This document shows positions 11,061 through 21,500 of a stretch of 64,000 nt of DNA, one piece after another. The DNA is from Phallusia mammillata. Taxonomy: Eukaryota > Chordata > Ascidiacea > Phlebobranchia > Ascidiidae. The first letter of the stretch is position 1. Each line of letters starts with the position of its first letter. The notes under the pieces were generated by a model. The model was not told the origin of the DNA and made no database searches. It worked only from the letters and a program-made list of their open reading frames with translations. The stretch is from positions 169,491 to 233,490 of the forward strand of contig QLIY01000069.1 in the NCBI GenBank assembly GCA_003260075.1. The letters run 5' to 3'. The position numbers were made by a program, and so were the translations under genes.

Positions 11061-14000
11061 ATGAGTTTTTTGATCAAAAATTGTCTTTCCCGTTCGGTCT
11101 GCCGATCACATCTACTTCGGGCGAACGCTGCACTTTCAGTTGGGAGGAGAAATAGTAAGTTTGTGCGCCAAGTTTCAGCAGGTTGTTGGTTATCGAATAT
11201 TTTCGGCAGATGCTGCAACCCCAACCCTCGGAACATCTAAGAAACTTTTTACACCCGGCCCACTCATGGTTACATCACGTGTCAAGTCTGCAATGATGGC
11301 CGACATTGGAACGAGGCATTCTGATTTCGAATATGTCATTAAGTGAGTGATTGGATGAGTGATAGGAGTAGGACTGGGCAGGGTTGCCAATGCCGGTGGA
11401 GTTGACTTATGTTATTTGCTTACCACATCTAATAAGCCGAAATCCCGAAAGTTTCAACAAATATCTTTTTGGAATTAAGCATTTCTGAGCACTTGTTTCG
11501 ACTGTATATCTCGTACAGTACACTAAAAGAACGCATATATAACAATGCAACGTAAAAACACAAAACGCTGCAGTCTATTAATTAGGGGGGGGGGTTCGTA
11601 CACCAAAAGCCGCTCATATAACAATGCAACGTAAAAACACAAAACGCTGCAGTCTATTAATTATCATTAACATCAAATATTTACCTGATGAGGTAAAATT
11701 TCTCTTTGCTAAAATCGCCCCATCGGTACAATGTCGTTCCCTTTAAAAGCACTTTAGTCAACACAGTAGAAAAGTTTTAAAATAAAAAATCGGCATGAGA
11801 TTTAATTTACACTGAACAAATGTTTCGTATTTAACAAAGTTTTTCATTTGTTGTTTTAAAAAACTGAGGGCTTCCTTAGAGTAATGAAGTGAATTTTATT
11901 GCGACTAAACAAGGGAATACTACCTTTCTAACTTTCCCATTTACATGCGTTTTCTTGCAAATAGAAATCTTTAAGTTCCAACCAATCCCCTTCATACATT
12001 TTGATTGTTTAGCAGTGTATTAGGTAAGGTAAACATACGCAAGTACTGGGATCAGCCCTGAAGCATCAAATGCTGTACTCATTTATAGAGTATGGTGCGC
12101 CAGGCTTATTGAAGTCGTCATACCAAATCATGCCGGTTACCTGAGCATTCCCATATGGCAAGGCAAAGTTCTCTCACCTTGTCATCATGTTTTCTTAGCT
12201 AAGGTAAACATACACATGTACTGGGATCAGCCCTGAAGCGTTCATGCAGTTCAACAATCACGGCTGTCGTGGGTTCGAATCCCACTGCGGGCTAGATTTT
12301 TCTAGCTTGTGCCTTACCATTCATGGTGGTAAATGCTTGCGAGGCGGCTTGATTCGGTGTGACGCCTAAAATATGGCTGGTTTGCTATTGCATTCATTTA
12401 TGTTGCTGATCCAGAACCGCGTATCCTTATCTTGCCCCTGTAAGTAAATCCCACCACATTTTGTCACAGATATGTGCGGAGTGCAGTGCTGGGAGTTGCT
12501 GGTGTAAGCGCGGATGAATATTCAACCATCCTTGTGCAGGGAAGCGGAACGTTTGCCAACGAATCAGCGATCTCCTCAATGTTTTCAAAATCGAGCGGGA
12601 AGGTGACATCACAGAAAGAAAAATTCTATTTCATTTAGTCAAAACCTCTACAACAGATATTTTATTTTGCATACATTCGAATAGATAAATCATCAAATGA
12701 TAGCACGCCAGGCCCATTGAACCTTTATACCGGGCTCACCACTGAGCCTGTGTAGCTCAGTTGGTAGATCGCGAGTCCCAGAAAGACTCCTGTTGTGGGT
12801 TCGAATCCCACCGCAGGCTAGATTTTTTCTAGTCTACGCCTTGCCATGTGGTGGTGAATGATTGATGACCGGCTGATTCGGTATGGCGCCTTCAATGGGC
12901 CTGGCGTACTATGATTTCTATATAAGCGTGCCGTAATCTCTGGTCTGCATCGACGCTTCAGGGCTGATCCCAGTATGAATGTATGTTCATCTTACACCCC
13001 CCCTACAGGTTGTGGTGATGCAGAACGGAACGTACGGACGCCGGATGAACGACATTTGTGCTCTGGCTGGGGTCAGAACCTTACCAATTCCGATGGACCT
13101 CGATAAACTCCAACATACGCTTGCTCAAAACAAAGATATCACTGGTGTAGTCATGGTTCATTGCGAAACATCGTCTGGTGTAATAAACCCTGTGGCAGCC
13201 GTCGGAAAAATTGTGAAATCTCACAACGAAAGTAAATTTGTGAAATTAACTTTTTGTCGGCAAATTTTTGTCACAAAATGTTTGTATGGTATTTTTTTAT
13301 TGCATGTGAACAAGTTAACTCATATAATCAGTGGTGGGATTAATTTTTTTTTCAGCCGGTTCTATCACGAAAGTCGTATTTTCAGCCGGTTCTGTTACGG
13401 GGGGGGGGATATTATATTATAATCAGTGGTGGGATTAATTTTTTTTGTTCAGCCGGTTCTATCACGAAAGTCGTATTTTCAGCCGGTTCTGTTACAAAAA
13501 CACCATTGACAGTAACCAGTAATGCTAACTGGTTCGCTGATCTCATAAAATTTCGTGAGACGGTTCTGTAGAACCGGTGCGAACCGGCTGAAACCCACCA
13601 CTGGTTATATTGAGCCCTATCCCTCATTTTTTACTATTACATTTAACAGCGATTCCCGGCATTTTTCGGCTATGTCTTCTTTACCAAAAGAATTTCGATC
13701 AACTTACACATTAAATATACACGTGTATACACTTCTAGAATTATTAGCAATACGACTTAGCATGTGAAGTATATATACAAAGCACATAAATGTTAAGTTT
13801 ACACCATACGTATGGGTAATGTACATTACTCCCGTACCAATGTTAGCTGCTGAGATTCGACCAAAAGCACTTTTTGCAGACAAACCATGACGATCCAAGT
13901 CCCATATACAGTTTCCTTATCATTAGCCACGAGTTAAAACCTGATCGTTTCACTGTTTTCTTGTGCAATGAGACATTTGCTTTCCAGACATCAGCTTCAT

Positions 14001-17000
14001 GGTGGACGGGATGACCAGTTTAGGGGGATTACCCGTTGATTTGAGTGACATCGATGTTATGACCGCTAGCGCCTGCAAGTGTCTGCAGGGAGTGCCTGGG
14101 ATTTCTATTGTCATCGCGAAACGTGATGCAGTGGAAAAGTAAGTTGGCATTTGTTGCACAAATATATACGGTGTCTCGGCAGGTTGCTAAGAACCTAAGG
14201 ATCTGATTCTGCTGGAATCTTACCGTAGATCTGTTTTCACTAAACTATTTAAAATATAGATATATTTTTGCGCGGTTATTTTTAATTTAACGTTGGGTAA
14301 AGGCAAATAATAAAATTGTATTTCCAACTATTGAAACATAAAGGTCGCGGTGGTATAAAGCAGTGGTCGGCAACCACCGGTCCGTGAGGGGTTTGTTACT
14401 GGGCCGCATAAAACTTCCTTAACATTGATTTAATTTTCAATCCTGAATATTTGTGGTTTTTAGAAGGTTGGCCCGTGTTAAAAATTTCAGTTTCAAACCG
14501 GTCCGCAGTGCAAAAAAGGTTGGCGACCCCTTACAAAATATAATGTCTTTCGAAACTACTGACCACGTTTTCCTGTTATTTTCGGGGGGGGGGTAAAAAT
14601 TTCCGTTTCAAACCGGTACGCAGTGCAAAAAAGGTTGGCGACCCCTGGTGTAAATATAATGTCTTTCGAAACTACTGACCACGTTTTCCTGTTATTTTCT
14701 GGTGGACAGTGAAGTTTTCCTACTGACCTAAATAAAAAACGACTACAATACTTCGGAACAAAGTTAACTCACTTTTTTCATATCCTGCTAAATTGATTCT
14801 GGGAATCATTCCCTGTTTTGTTGTCATTGTTGTTTGCCTAATTCTAATTTTAATCCCTTTTATTGCTCTGTATAGACACTGAAGATGCTTTTTAGGGAAA
14901 TTAGTTTGTTTTTATAACACTGTCAACTGATTTTACACTGGAATTAAACATTTCCCAACTTGTAATATACATTTTTCATGCGTTAAAATCCCAACCTGGA
15001 ACACCACAACAAGCTATGCAACTTACAACCACTCGTCACTGTTCATCATATTAAACGCCCATCTGCCATTTTCAGATGCCGTTACCGTAGCAGGGGGGGG
15101 GGCGTTTTTATAACACTGTCAACTGATTTTACCCTGGAATTAAACATTTCCCAACTTGTAATACACATTTTTCATGCGTTAAAATCCCAACCTTGAACAC
15201 CACAACAAGCTATGCAACTTACAACCACTCGTCACTGTTTATCATATTAAACGCCCATCTGCCATTTTCAGATGCCGTTACCGTAGCAACAGCATGGTAC
15301 TCGATATCGCCCCTCAGCACGATTCGTTCGAGAACAACGGACAATTCCTCTTCACACCTCCCACCCACGTGATGCTCGCTTTCCGGGAAGCTCTTCTGGA
15401 GTTTGAGGAGGAAGGATCAATGGAGGGAAGATCAAAGAGGTTGGTGCCCATCACTTGATTTTATGAACCAGTGGTTCTCAAACTTTTTTATTGTCGAGGC
15501 CAAATGGTATTTTTTAAGTGTGTAAGCAGCCGCAAAAAACGAAACCATGACAAAATCACTAAAGATTATTACTTTGAAAGCTAAAATAGCAATGTTTGGT
15601 GGTTTTCTGAGGTCTGGTGCGAGCCGCAAAATAAGTAGTTGAGAGCCGCATGCGGCCCCGAAAAGCGAGTTTGAGAACCACTGTTATGGACGATAGCAGC
15701 GTGCGTGTGTTGCAGAGAAATGTTAAGAGCGTAAACGAGGTCTTTTGCATTAAGCTTCACCACACTGACACTTTTTACATCAGCCAATTGCGTAATTGTT
15801 TTTTATTAGCTCAGAACCTGTTTCTCCAATAATAGACTCCTATACAGGAGACGCTATGTTGACGATCACTAACAGACATGGGGCAATTCGTATTCGTCAT
15901 TCGTATTCGAATGCATTCGAATACAGGTTTTGCCACCTTCGTGCTGTATTCGAATGATTTTGGCTTTCGATTGACAGTGCATGAATACAATTCGAATAGT
16001 TGATGTTATCTTTTGAACCGACAAGGGGGGGGGGGCGAGTTTGAGAACCACTGTTATGGACGATAGCAGCGTGCGTGTGTTGCAGAGAAATGTTAAGAGC
16101 GTAAACGAGGTCTTTTGCATTAAGCTTTACCACACTGACACTTTTTACATCAGCCAATTGCGTAATTGTTTTTTATTAGCTCAGAACCTGTTTCTCCAAT
16201 AATAGACTCCTATACAGGAGACGCTATGTTGACGATCACTAACAGACATGGGGCAATTCGTATTCGTCATTCGTATTCGAATGCATTGGGGGGGGGGCAC
16301 CACACTGGCACTTTTTACATCAGTTAATTGCGTAATTATTTTTTATTAGCTCGAACCTGTTTCTCCAATAATAGACTCCTATACATGAGACGCTATGTTT
16401 ACGATCACTAAACAACTGTCGTTTTTTTATTAGTAATCGATACCAGGCAGCAATGCTTATATAGCAGAATTAATCAAAAACTTTTCAGAACCCAAAGATA
16501 GATATTGCACCCTTGTGGACGTCATCACATTTGTATTCAAAACGATTTTGTTTTCACATAATTGTTTCGTAAAACATACACTGTATTTGATTTTTTATCG
16601 ATTGCATCAAGCCAGTTAGGCTTAAACCCGGTTGAATAACGCCGAGTTAATATTTACAAAATTACAGATACCGTGAAAACTGGAACGTGTTGACCAAGGA
16701 AATGGCCGATATCGGTTTCAAACAACTTCTTGACAACCGGGAACATCCAGATTCATTCATTGTCACAACTTTCAAATATCCCAAGAACCCGGGGGGGGGG
16801 GAGTAATCGATACCAGGCAGCAATGCTTATATAGCAGAATTAATCAAAAACTTTTCAGAACCCAAAGATAGATATTGCACCCTTGTGGACGTCATCACAT
16901 TTGTATTCAAAACGATTTTGTTTTCACATAATTGTTTCGTAAAACAAACACTGTATTTGATTTTTTATCGATTGCATTAAGCCAGTTACGCTTGAACCCG

Positions 17001-18026
17001 GTTGAGGGACGCCGAGTTAAGATTTAAACTTGTTTTAATTTTTTTTCCAAATTACAGATACCGTGAAAACTGGAACGTGCTGACCAAGGAAATGGCCGAT
17101 ATCGGTTTTAAACAACTTCTTGACAACCGAGAGCATCCAGATTCATTCATTGTCACAACTTTCAAATATCCCAAGAACCCGCGGTTTATATTCGATGAGT
17201 TTTACCACAAACTCAGCAGCGCAGGTGAGAAGCATACTTGATGGTTCACTCAACTTGAGTTGGGTTGGGTTTGGTTGAGTTTAAGAAAACATTGCGACAT
17301 AAATCCACTAACAAGAACCTGGAAACCGTTAAAGTGACGCGTGCCAATTTACATGTTATTTCCATGTAGTGTTGACTTCGCGTGCCAACGTTTTTGTGAG
17401 TAATAGTGGTTTGTGGCAGGCGATATCAATAATAAAAAGAAAGCAGAGTGTTTTGTGTGTGTAAGGCTGGATTTAAAGACTATTTAATGATAAACAACTG
17501 AAAACAAGCAGTGTAACAGGACAAAGACGTAAATTGGTTCGGTGTCATAAACAACCACCTTGAGTACCAACCTTGCCACGCGTGCCAGGGTTTGCCGACC
17601 GCTGCACTAACACGATCACCGGAAAATAGCAACCCATAGTTGAAATGTTGAAACACAAAGCAAAAAATAGAGGCCACAATTAATTAAGGCTAAACGCAAC
17701 CGAAAATCAACAAAAAATCAACTTTTCAAAATCCGTTTTTAAACCCTCGAACCCTATTTTTGAAAAACGTAACCAAAACCGAATCAACGAAAAACATCTG
17801 TTGCTTATTTTTTTAAATTAACTTTTTAAATCTTATTTTGCTCTAACAAACAATTTCACCAGGTCACGTTATTTGCCCGAAGCGCACCAACTATCCGAAC
17901 AGTTTCCGGATTTCAACGATCGGAGACATCCACGTGGAAGATGTCCATTCTCTCATCAACAGCATCCGCGGAGTTTGCACCGAGATGAGGATCAGTCTCC
18001 CTCTAGTGGAAGGAAACATGCAATAA
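11061..18026 (+). CDS. phnW: 2-aminoethylphosphonate-pyruvate transaminase, PhnW-type, 8 exons
   Basis: This is a fold-type I PLP enzyme that transfers the amino group of 2-aminoethylphosphonate to pyruvate, giving phosphonoacetaldehyde and alanine. Exons: 11061-11154, 11210-11342, 12470-12602, 13009-13231, 13988-14138, 15272-15439, 17058-17224, 17863-18026, together 411 codons with stop (410 aa). Conserved blocks are KKLFTPGPL, QGSGTFANESA, NGTYGRRM, VHCETSSGVINPV, VDGMTSLGGLPVDLSD and FTPPTHVMLAFREAL. SACKCLQGVPG carries the probable Schiff-base lysine (codon 14077-14079). SFRISTIGDIH lies near the C terminus. Residues 1-30 are rich in Arg, Ser and Leu without acidic residues, so mitochondrial import is likely. 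Exons 6 and 7 have truncated copies before G runs (15076-15092, 16668-16790). Close relatives such as alanine-glyoxylate aminotransferase are possible but fit the motifs less well. Confidence 0.9.
12010..12380. repeat. SINE fragments (tRNA-derived family) in PhnW intron 2
   Basis: The piece at about 12250-12380 contains the B-box GGGTTCGAATCCC and the body of the family defined at 12737-12990. It is preceded by reverse-oriented tail fragments (CTGGGATCAGCCCTGAAGC) at about 12045 and 12220. These are broken, nested copies. Confidence 0.7.
12737..12990 (+). mobile_element. tRNA-derived SINE, near-complete copy
   Basis: The head folds as a tRNA. It has acceptor arms GCCTGTG and CGCAGGC, an A-box with TAGCTCAGTTGGTAGA, an anticodon arm GAGTC-CCAGAAA-GACTC, and a B-box GGGTTCGAATCCC. 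A 170 bp unrelated body follows, ending near CAGGGCTGATCCCAGTA. The loop lacks U33, and the head-plus-body unit recurs in the window, so this is a SINE driven by an internal RNA polymerase III promoter and not a tRNA gene. It lies in PhnW intron 3. Confidence 0.85.
13329..13603. mobile_element. MITE with CAGTGGTGGGATT termini, broken by a G run
   Basis: The left end CAGTGGTGGGATTAAT and right end AACCCACCACTG are inverted repeats, with AGCCGGTTCT motifs inside. A ten-G run (13399-13408) interrupts it and the left end is repeated at about 13423. Copies lie at 26012-26309 and 60437-60646. It sits in PhnW intron 4. Confidence 0.8.
14362..14536. mobile_element. hAT-type MITE, CAGTGGTCGGCAACC termini
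   Basis: CAGTGGTCGGCAACCACCGG at the left faces GGTTGGCGACCCCT at the right. GGGCCGC and CCGGTCCG motifs lie inside. The right half is repeated after the G run at 14584-14593, where the fuller terminus GACCCCTGG is visible. It lies in PhnW intron 5. Confidence 0.75.
15469..15683. mobile_element. hAT-type MITE, CAGTGGTTCTCAAAC termini
   Basis: CAGTGGTTCTCAAACTTTTT and GCGAGTTTGAGAACCACTG are inverted repeats over 15 bp. The flanks TTATGAAC and TTATGGAC match at 7 of 8 positions, fitting a hAT target-site duplication. It lies in PhnW intron 6. Confidence 0.85.
16025..16801. other. Stacked duplicated intron segments and truncated PhnW exon 7
   Basis: Three G runs (16025-16035, 16288-16297, 16791-16801) separate overlapping copies of the same intron. 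One copy carries exon 7 from 16668 but stops at 16790 in mid-exon. The intact exon is at 17058-17224. Copies differ by scattered substitutions and small indels, as alleles do. Confidence 0.85.
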
Positions 18027-18521
18027 TTATTTTGACGTTTAATGTTAAAAACAAGATTTTGGCCAAGTTAGCTCTTGTTGGTTTGACCCGAACTCGACAA
18101 TGTGGGTTCGAACCCCGTCAGAGGTGGAGATGTTCCGATATTCATTTTTAACATTTAAACTTTTGTATTTGAGTATGACTTTAACTTTTTAACAATTGAG
18201 AGTCCACGGTCGGCCGGTGGTGGCGCTATTGCTTGTGTTTTTGAAGGGGGCGTTATGTTGCTATAGCAACACTCTGTTGAATAACATCTGACAAACCAAA
18301 TATCAGCATGTCTATGATAAGTTTGCAACGTCGCTCGTTACTGCCGCTTGCAGTTGTTGTGATTTAATCCAGTTGTCTGCTAGGTGGCGCTCGGTAGTCA
18401 CTGTAAACAAATTCACAAAATAAGAAAACCGGGAAACCGGGTAAGTTGTCGTGGTGTCAGATTGTTTCAACGCAGATGGCGTTAAGCACAAGGAGATTTT
18501 GTTGTGACTGATGCGGGAAAA
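18027..18521. other. Intergenic region, PhnW to RGS22-like gene
   Basis: Half a kilobase separates the PhnW stop from the next start. It contains a B-box-like GGGTTCGAACCCC at about 18105, probably a tRNA-like remnant. No further gene is visible. It should contain the RGS22-like promoter. Confidence 0.5.
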
Positions 18522-21500
18522 ATGAAAAGTAAGCGGAGTTTGTTGTTGTTGTGTATTTCTATACAATTATTTTTGTTTCGTGCAACATGTTTTAATGCAA
18601 TCTGTACAACATTTACGCGGTGATTTTCTGCAAGATATAACCAATTTTGTTTCATGACGTAACAGGCATAGACGTGGTGACGTCAGAATCGCTTGAGGAG
18701 ACGCTTTCTTGTGACGACGCATTTCTGGAATATTTCAACGCTTTTCTTTCACTCCCAGTAAGATTGTTCATATTTTGTGAACCTGTGCGTTGTGATGTTA
18801 CTCTACTGCATTAATGCTTATTCGACCCAATTGTTTTAGACAAATGTGACTTTTTGGTCCAACATTTTTATCTCAAATCTTAGGTCTTTGGTTCAAAACC
18901 CGCCGCGGATTAGAATCGATCGCAATTACTGATTTGTGTTTCAGTACTTGCGTTTTAGAATGCTTTTAAGATAAATAATGTTTTATCGAGACGGCTTTTA
19001 ACAAGATCACAGCACTCAGACATAAGTAAAAATATATTATTTTATGGATGTTGTTGTTAGCAAAACGTTTTATGGTTGTCAAGAATTTAATTTGTCGTGT
19101 AGTTTAAAATTAGCTATTTTGCTCTGTGCTTTTGTAGAAAAAATGCCTGTTTTATTAAAACGTCAAAACATGGATCACAAACTTGGAAAGTAAGTTTGGT
19201 TCAAAACCTTGAACATTCGACCTTTGTTTGCTATCCAGCGGTTAAAGCCAGTGTGCTTAGCACTCATTCCCTTGTTCCAAATCCCAGCCCCTTTAAACAA
19301 GCAAAACCTCAATGTTGCAGCGATTGTTGATCAACCCATGTTCGTTTGAACACTCCCAGTTCGAACAATTATCCCAGGGTAGAACAAAGGCTTCTGTTCT
19401 AATCCATTCATAGTTTCGTCTCTGCGCGCCGATTTGTAAACACTATCAAAGCGCGCGATTCCTCCAAATGAAACTGGAAACGCGCTATTGTTTGTATTGT
19501 TGTTTCGAGCTCTGTAATCTCGTGTGTTTCCAACCAGCTGTGGTGTGTTCGACTCTATACTTATCGAATTAAGACATCATCCTGAAAAATTAGATACAAA
19601 GCGGGCGTTTAAGCTTCACGACAAGCGCCGTTTACCCACACTTGTCGGGTTCGTTCGTTTTTTTCGTTTTGTTCTGCTGCATAAATTTGGGGGGGGGGAT
19701 TTCGAGCCCTGTAATCTCGTGTGTTTCAAACCAGCTGTGGTAGGTTCGACTCTATACTTATCGAATTAAGACATCATCCTGAAAAATTAGGTACAAAGCG
19801 GGCGTTTAAGCTTTACGACAAGAGCCGTTTACCCACACTTGTCGGGTTCGTTTTTTTTTGTTCTGTTGCATAAATTGTAATGGCGGGTAAGTTTGAATGG
19901 GCTGGAAGGAGGATATAGAAAAGCTTAATATTTGACATTTCTTCAGAGGTGTAAATAATACAAACTGAGTAACTTTCAAAATGTCAACAACGTGCTTACT
20001 TAACCAGTTACCAACCATAAACTCATCCAGACTTTTTTTGCTATAGTATGATAAGAAACACATTGCTGTTATTTTTTTCTTCGAAACCAGCTAACCAATC
20101 AATATTATTGTTTTTCCGGCGCCCCACAAATAACTTAAAAACCAACCAGAAATAAACGCCCAAAGAATATTTTTTTGTTTTCAGGCGGCAATATGCTGCT
20201 AACGAGTCAACTCCAAACTTATCTAGACTTGTTTTAGCTTGTTCAAGAAAATATGTGAAATTTAGTTTCAAAACGACCAAGAAAAAACGTGACAAAAACG
20301 TTAAAATCCTTCGCTCAATTTTTTATTCTGCAGGCGTTTCCACAACGCTTGGCTTACAGTCGTTTCACCGGGACTTTCCATGACGTCGACAAAGAAAGCG
20401 TCCCCTTTGCCCCCATTTGCGATGTCGCCCCACCAAGTAACGGGGTAATAACCCAGCCCCCACCCGCAGACCCCAGTTTACCCATGGATATTGAAATGAA
20501 CGGGAGTTTGAATGTGCTTGGGGGGAGAGAGGTTTACGGAGCAAAGGAAGATGAAAGGGAGAGAGTGCTCGGTTGGGCGAAGGAACATAGACTTCCGCTG
20601 TTTGTCGAGTAAGTGGAATTTGCTGTTCAGATTCAATGCTGGGTTAAAAACTATGTGTGTGTGCAATTAATATTTAAAAAGTCTTAGAACAAACAAAACT
20701 ATTTGAAACTGAGGCATACTTTTGTTTCTCCCAAACTGGAGTGTTGTTGAATTACTACATTATGCAATACCACGCTTGTCACCAATAAGCTGCAGACAGT
20801 ACACACTGTTTTGACCTATAAGGTCTCATCAGTGCAGCTGGTGACAAGAGATTGGCCGTATGGGATAGTGTAGCCAGAAAACAAAACTATTCCAAACTGA
20901 GGCATGTTTTTTCTGCTTGTTACTGCCAACAAACTGAGTGCTGTTGGATTGCTACACTAGCCAATATGGCCATGACATTGTCAGTTGTCACCAGCTGCAC
21001 TTATGAGACCTTATAGGTCAAAACAGTGTGTACTGTCTGCAGCTTATTCCAAACTTAAATGACAAATATTTATTAGCACTTTAATCTGTGCTAAAATTGC
21101 AGTAGTAATAAGGCGAATCTATACAACAATTAAATGCTTTTTGATTAAAAGTGTCATTTCAACACACGTGTTAATGCACTTTTAGGCAAGTTAGATCTCA
21201 AGAACAACATTTAAAGTTAAATTCAGGCGCCACACTGAACAATTATCAACTAAATGAAAAAATCGACACAAATTTATATTTAAAGGCGCCACGCTGAATG
21301 TACCATCAACCAAAGGAATTAGATTGACAACTGACTTTCTTTTCCACAGAACCCAACTATACCGCGAACTGAAACTTTGCAAACTTCTGCTTCGTCCGCT
21401 GGATGTTCGTAGAGGCAGCAGCAGAATCAGAGGTTACAGTCGACTTTCCATGGGTTTCGCGACCACAACATCCATCATAAGTGGGACAGCAGGTCGCATG

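Noticed and set aside
12737..12812. tRNA gene
   Set aside because: The cloverleaf is good, but U33 is missing and the sequence is the head of a repeated SINE.
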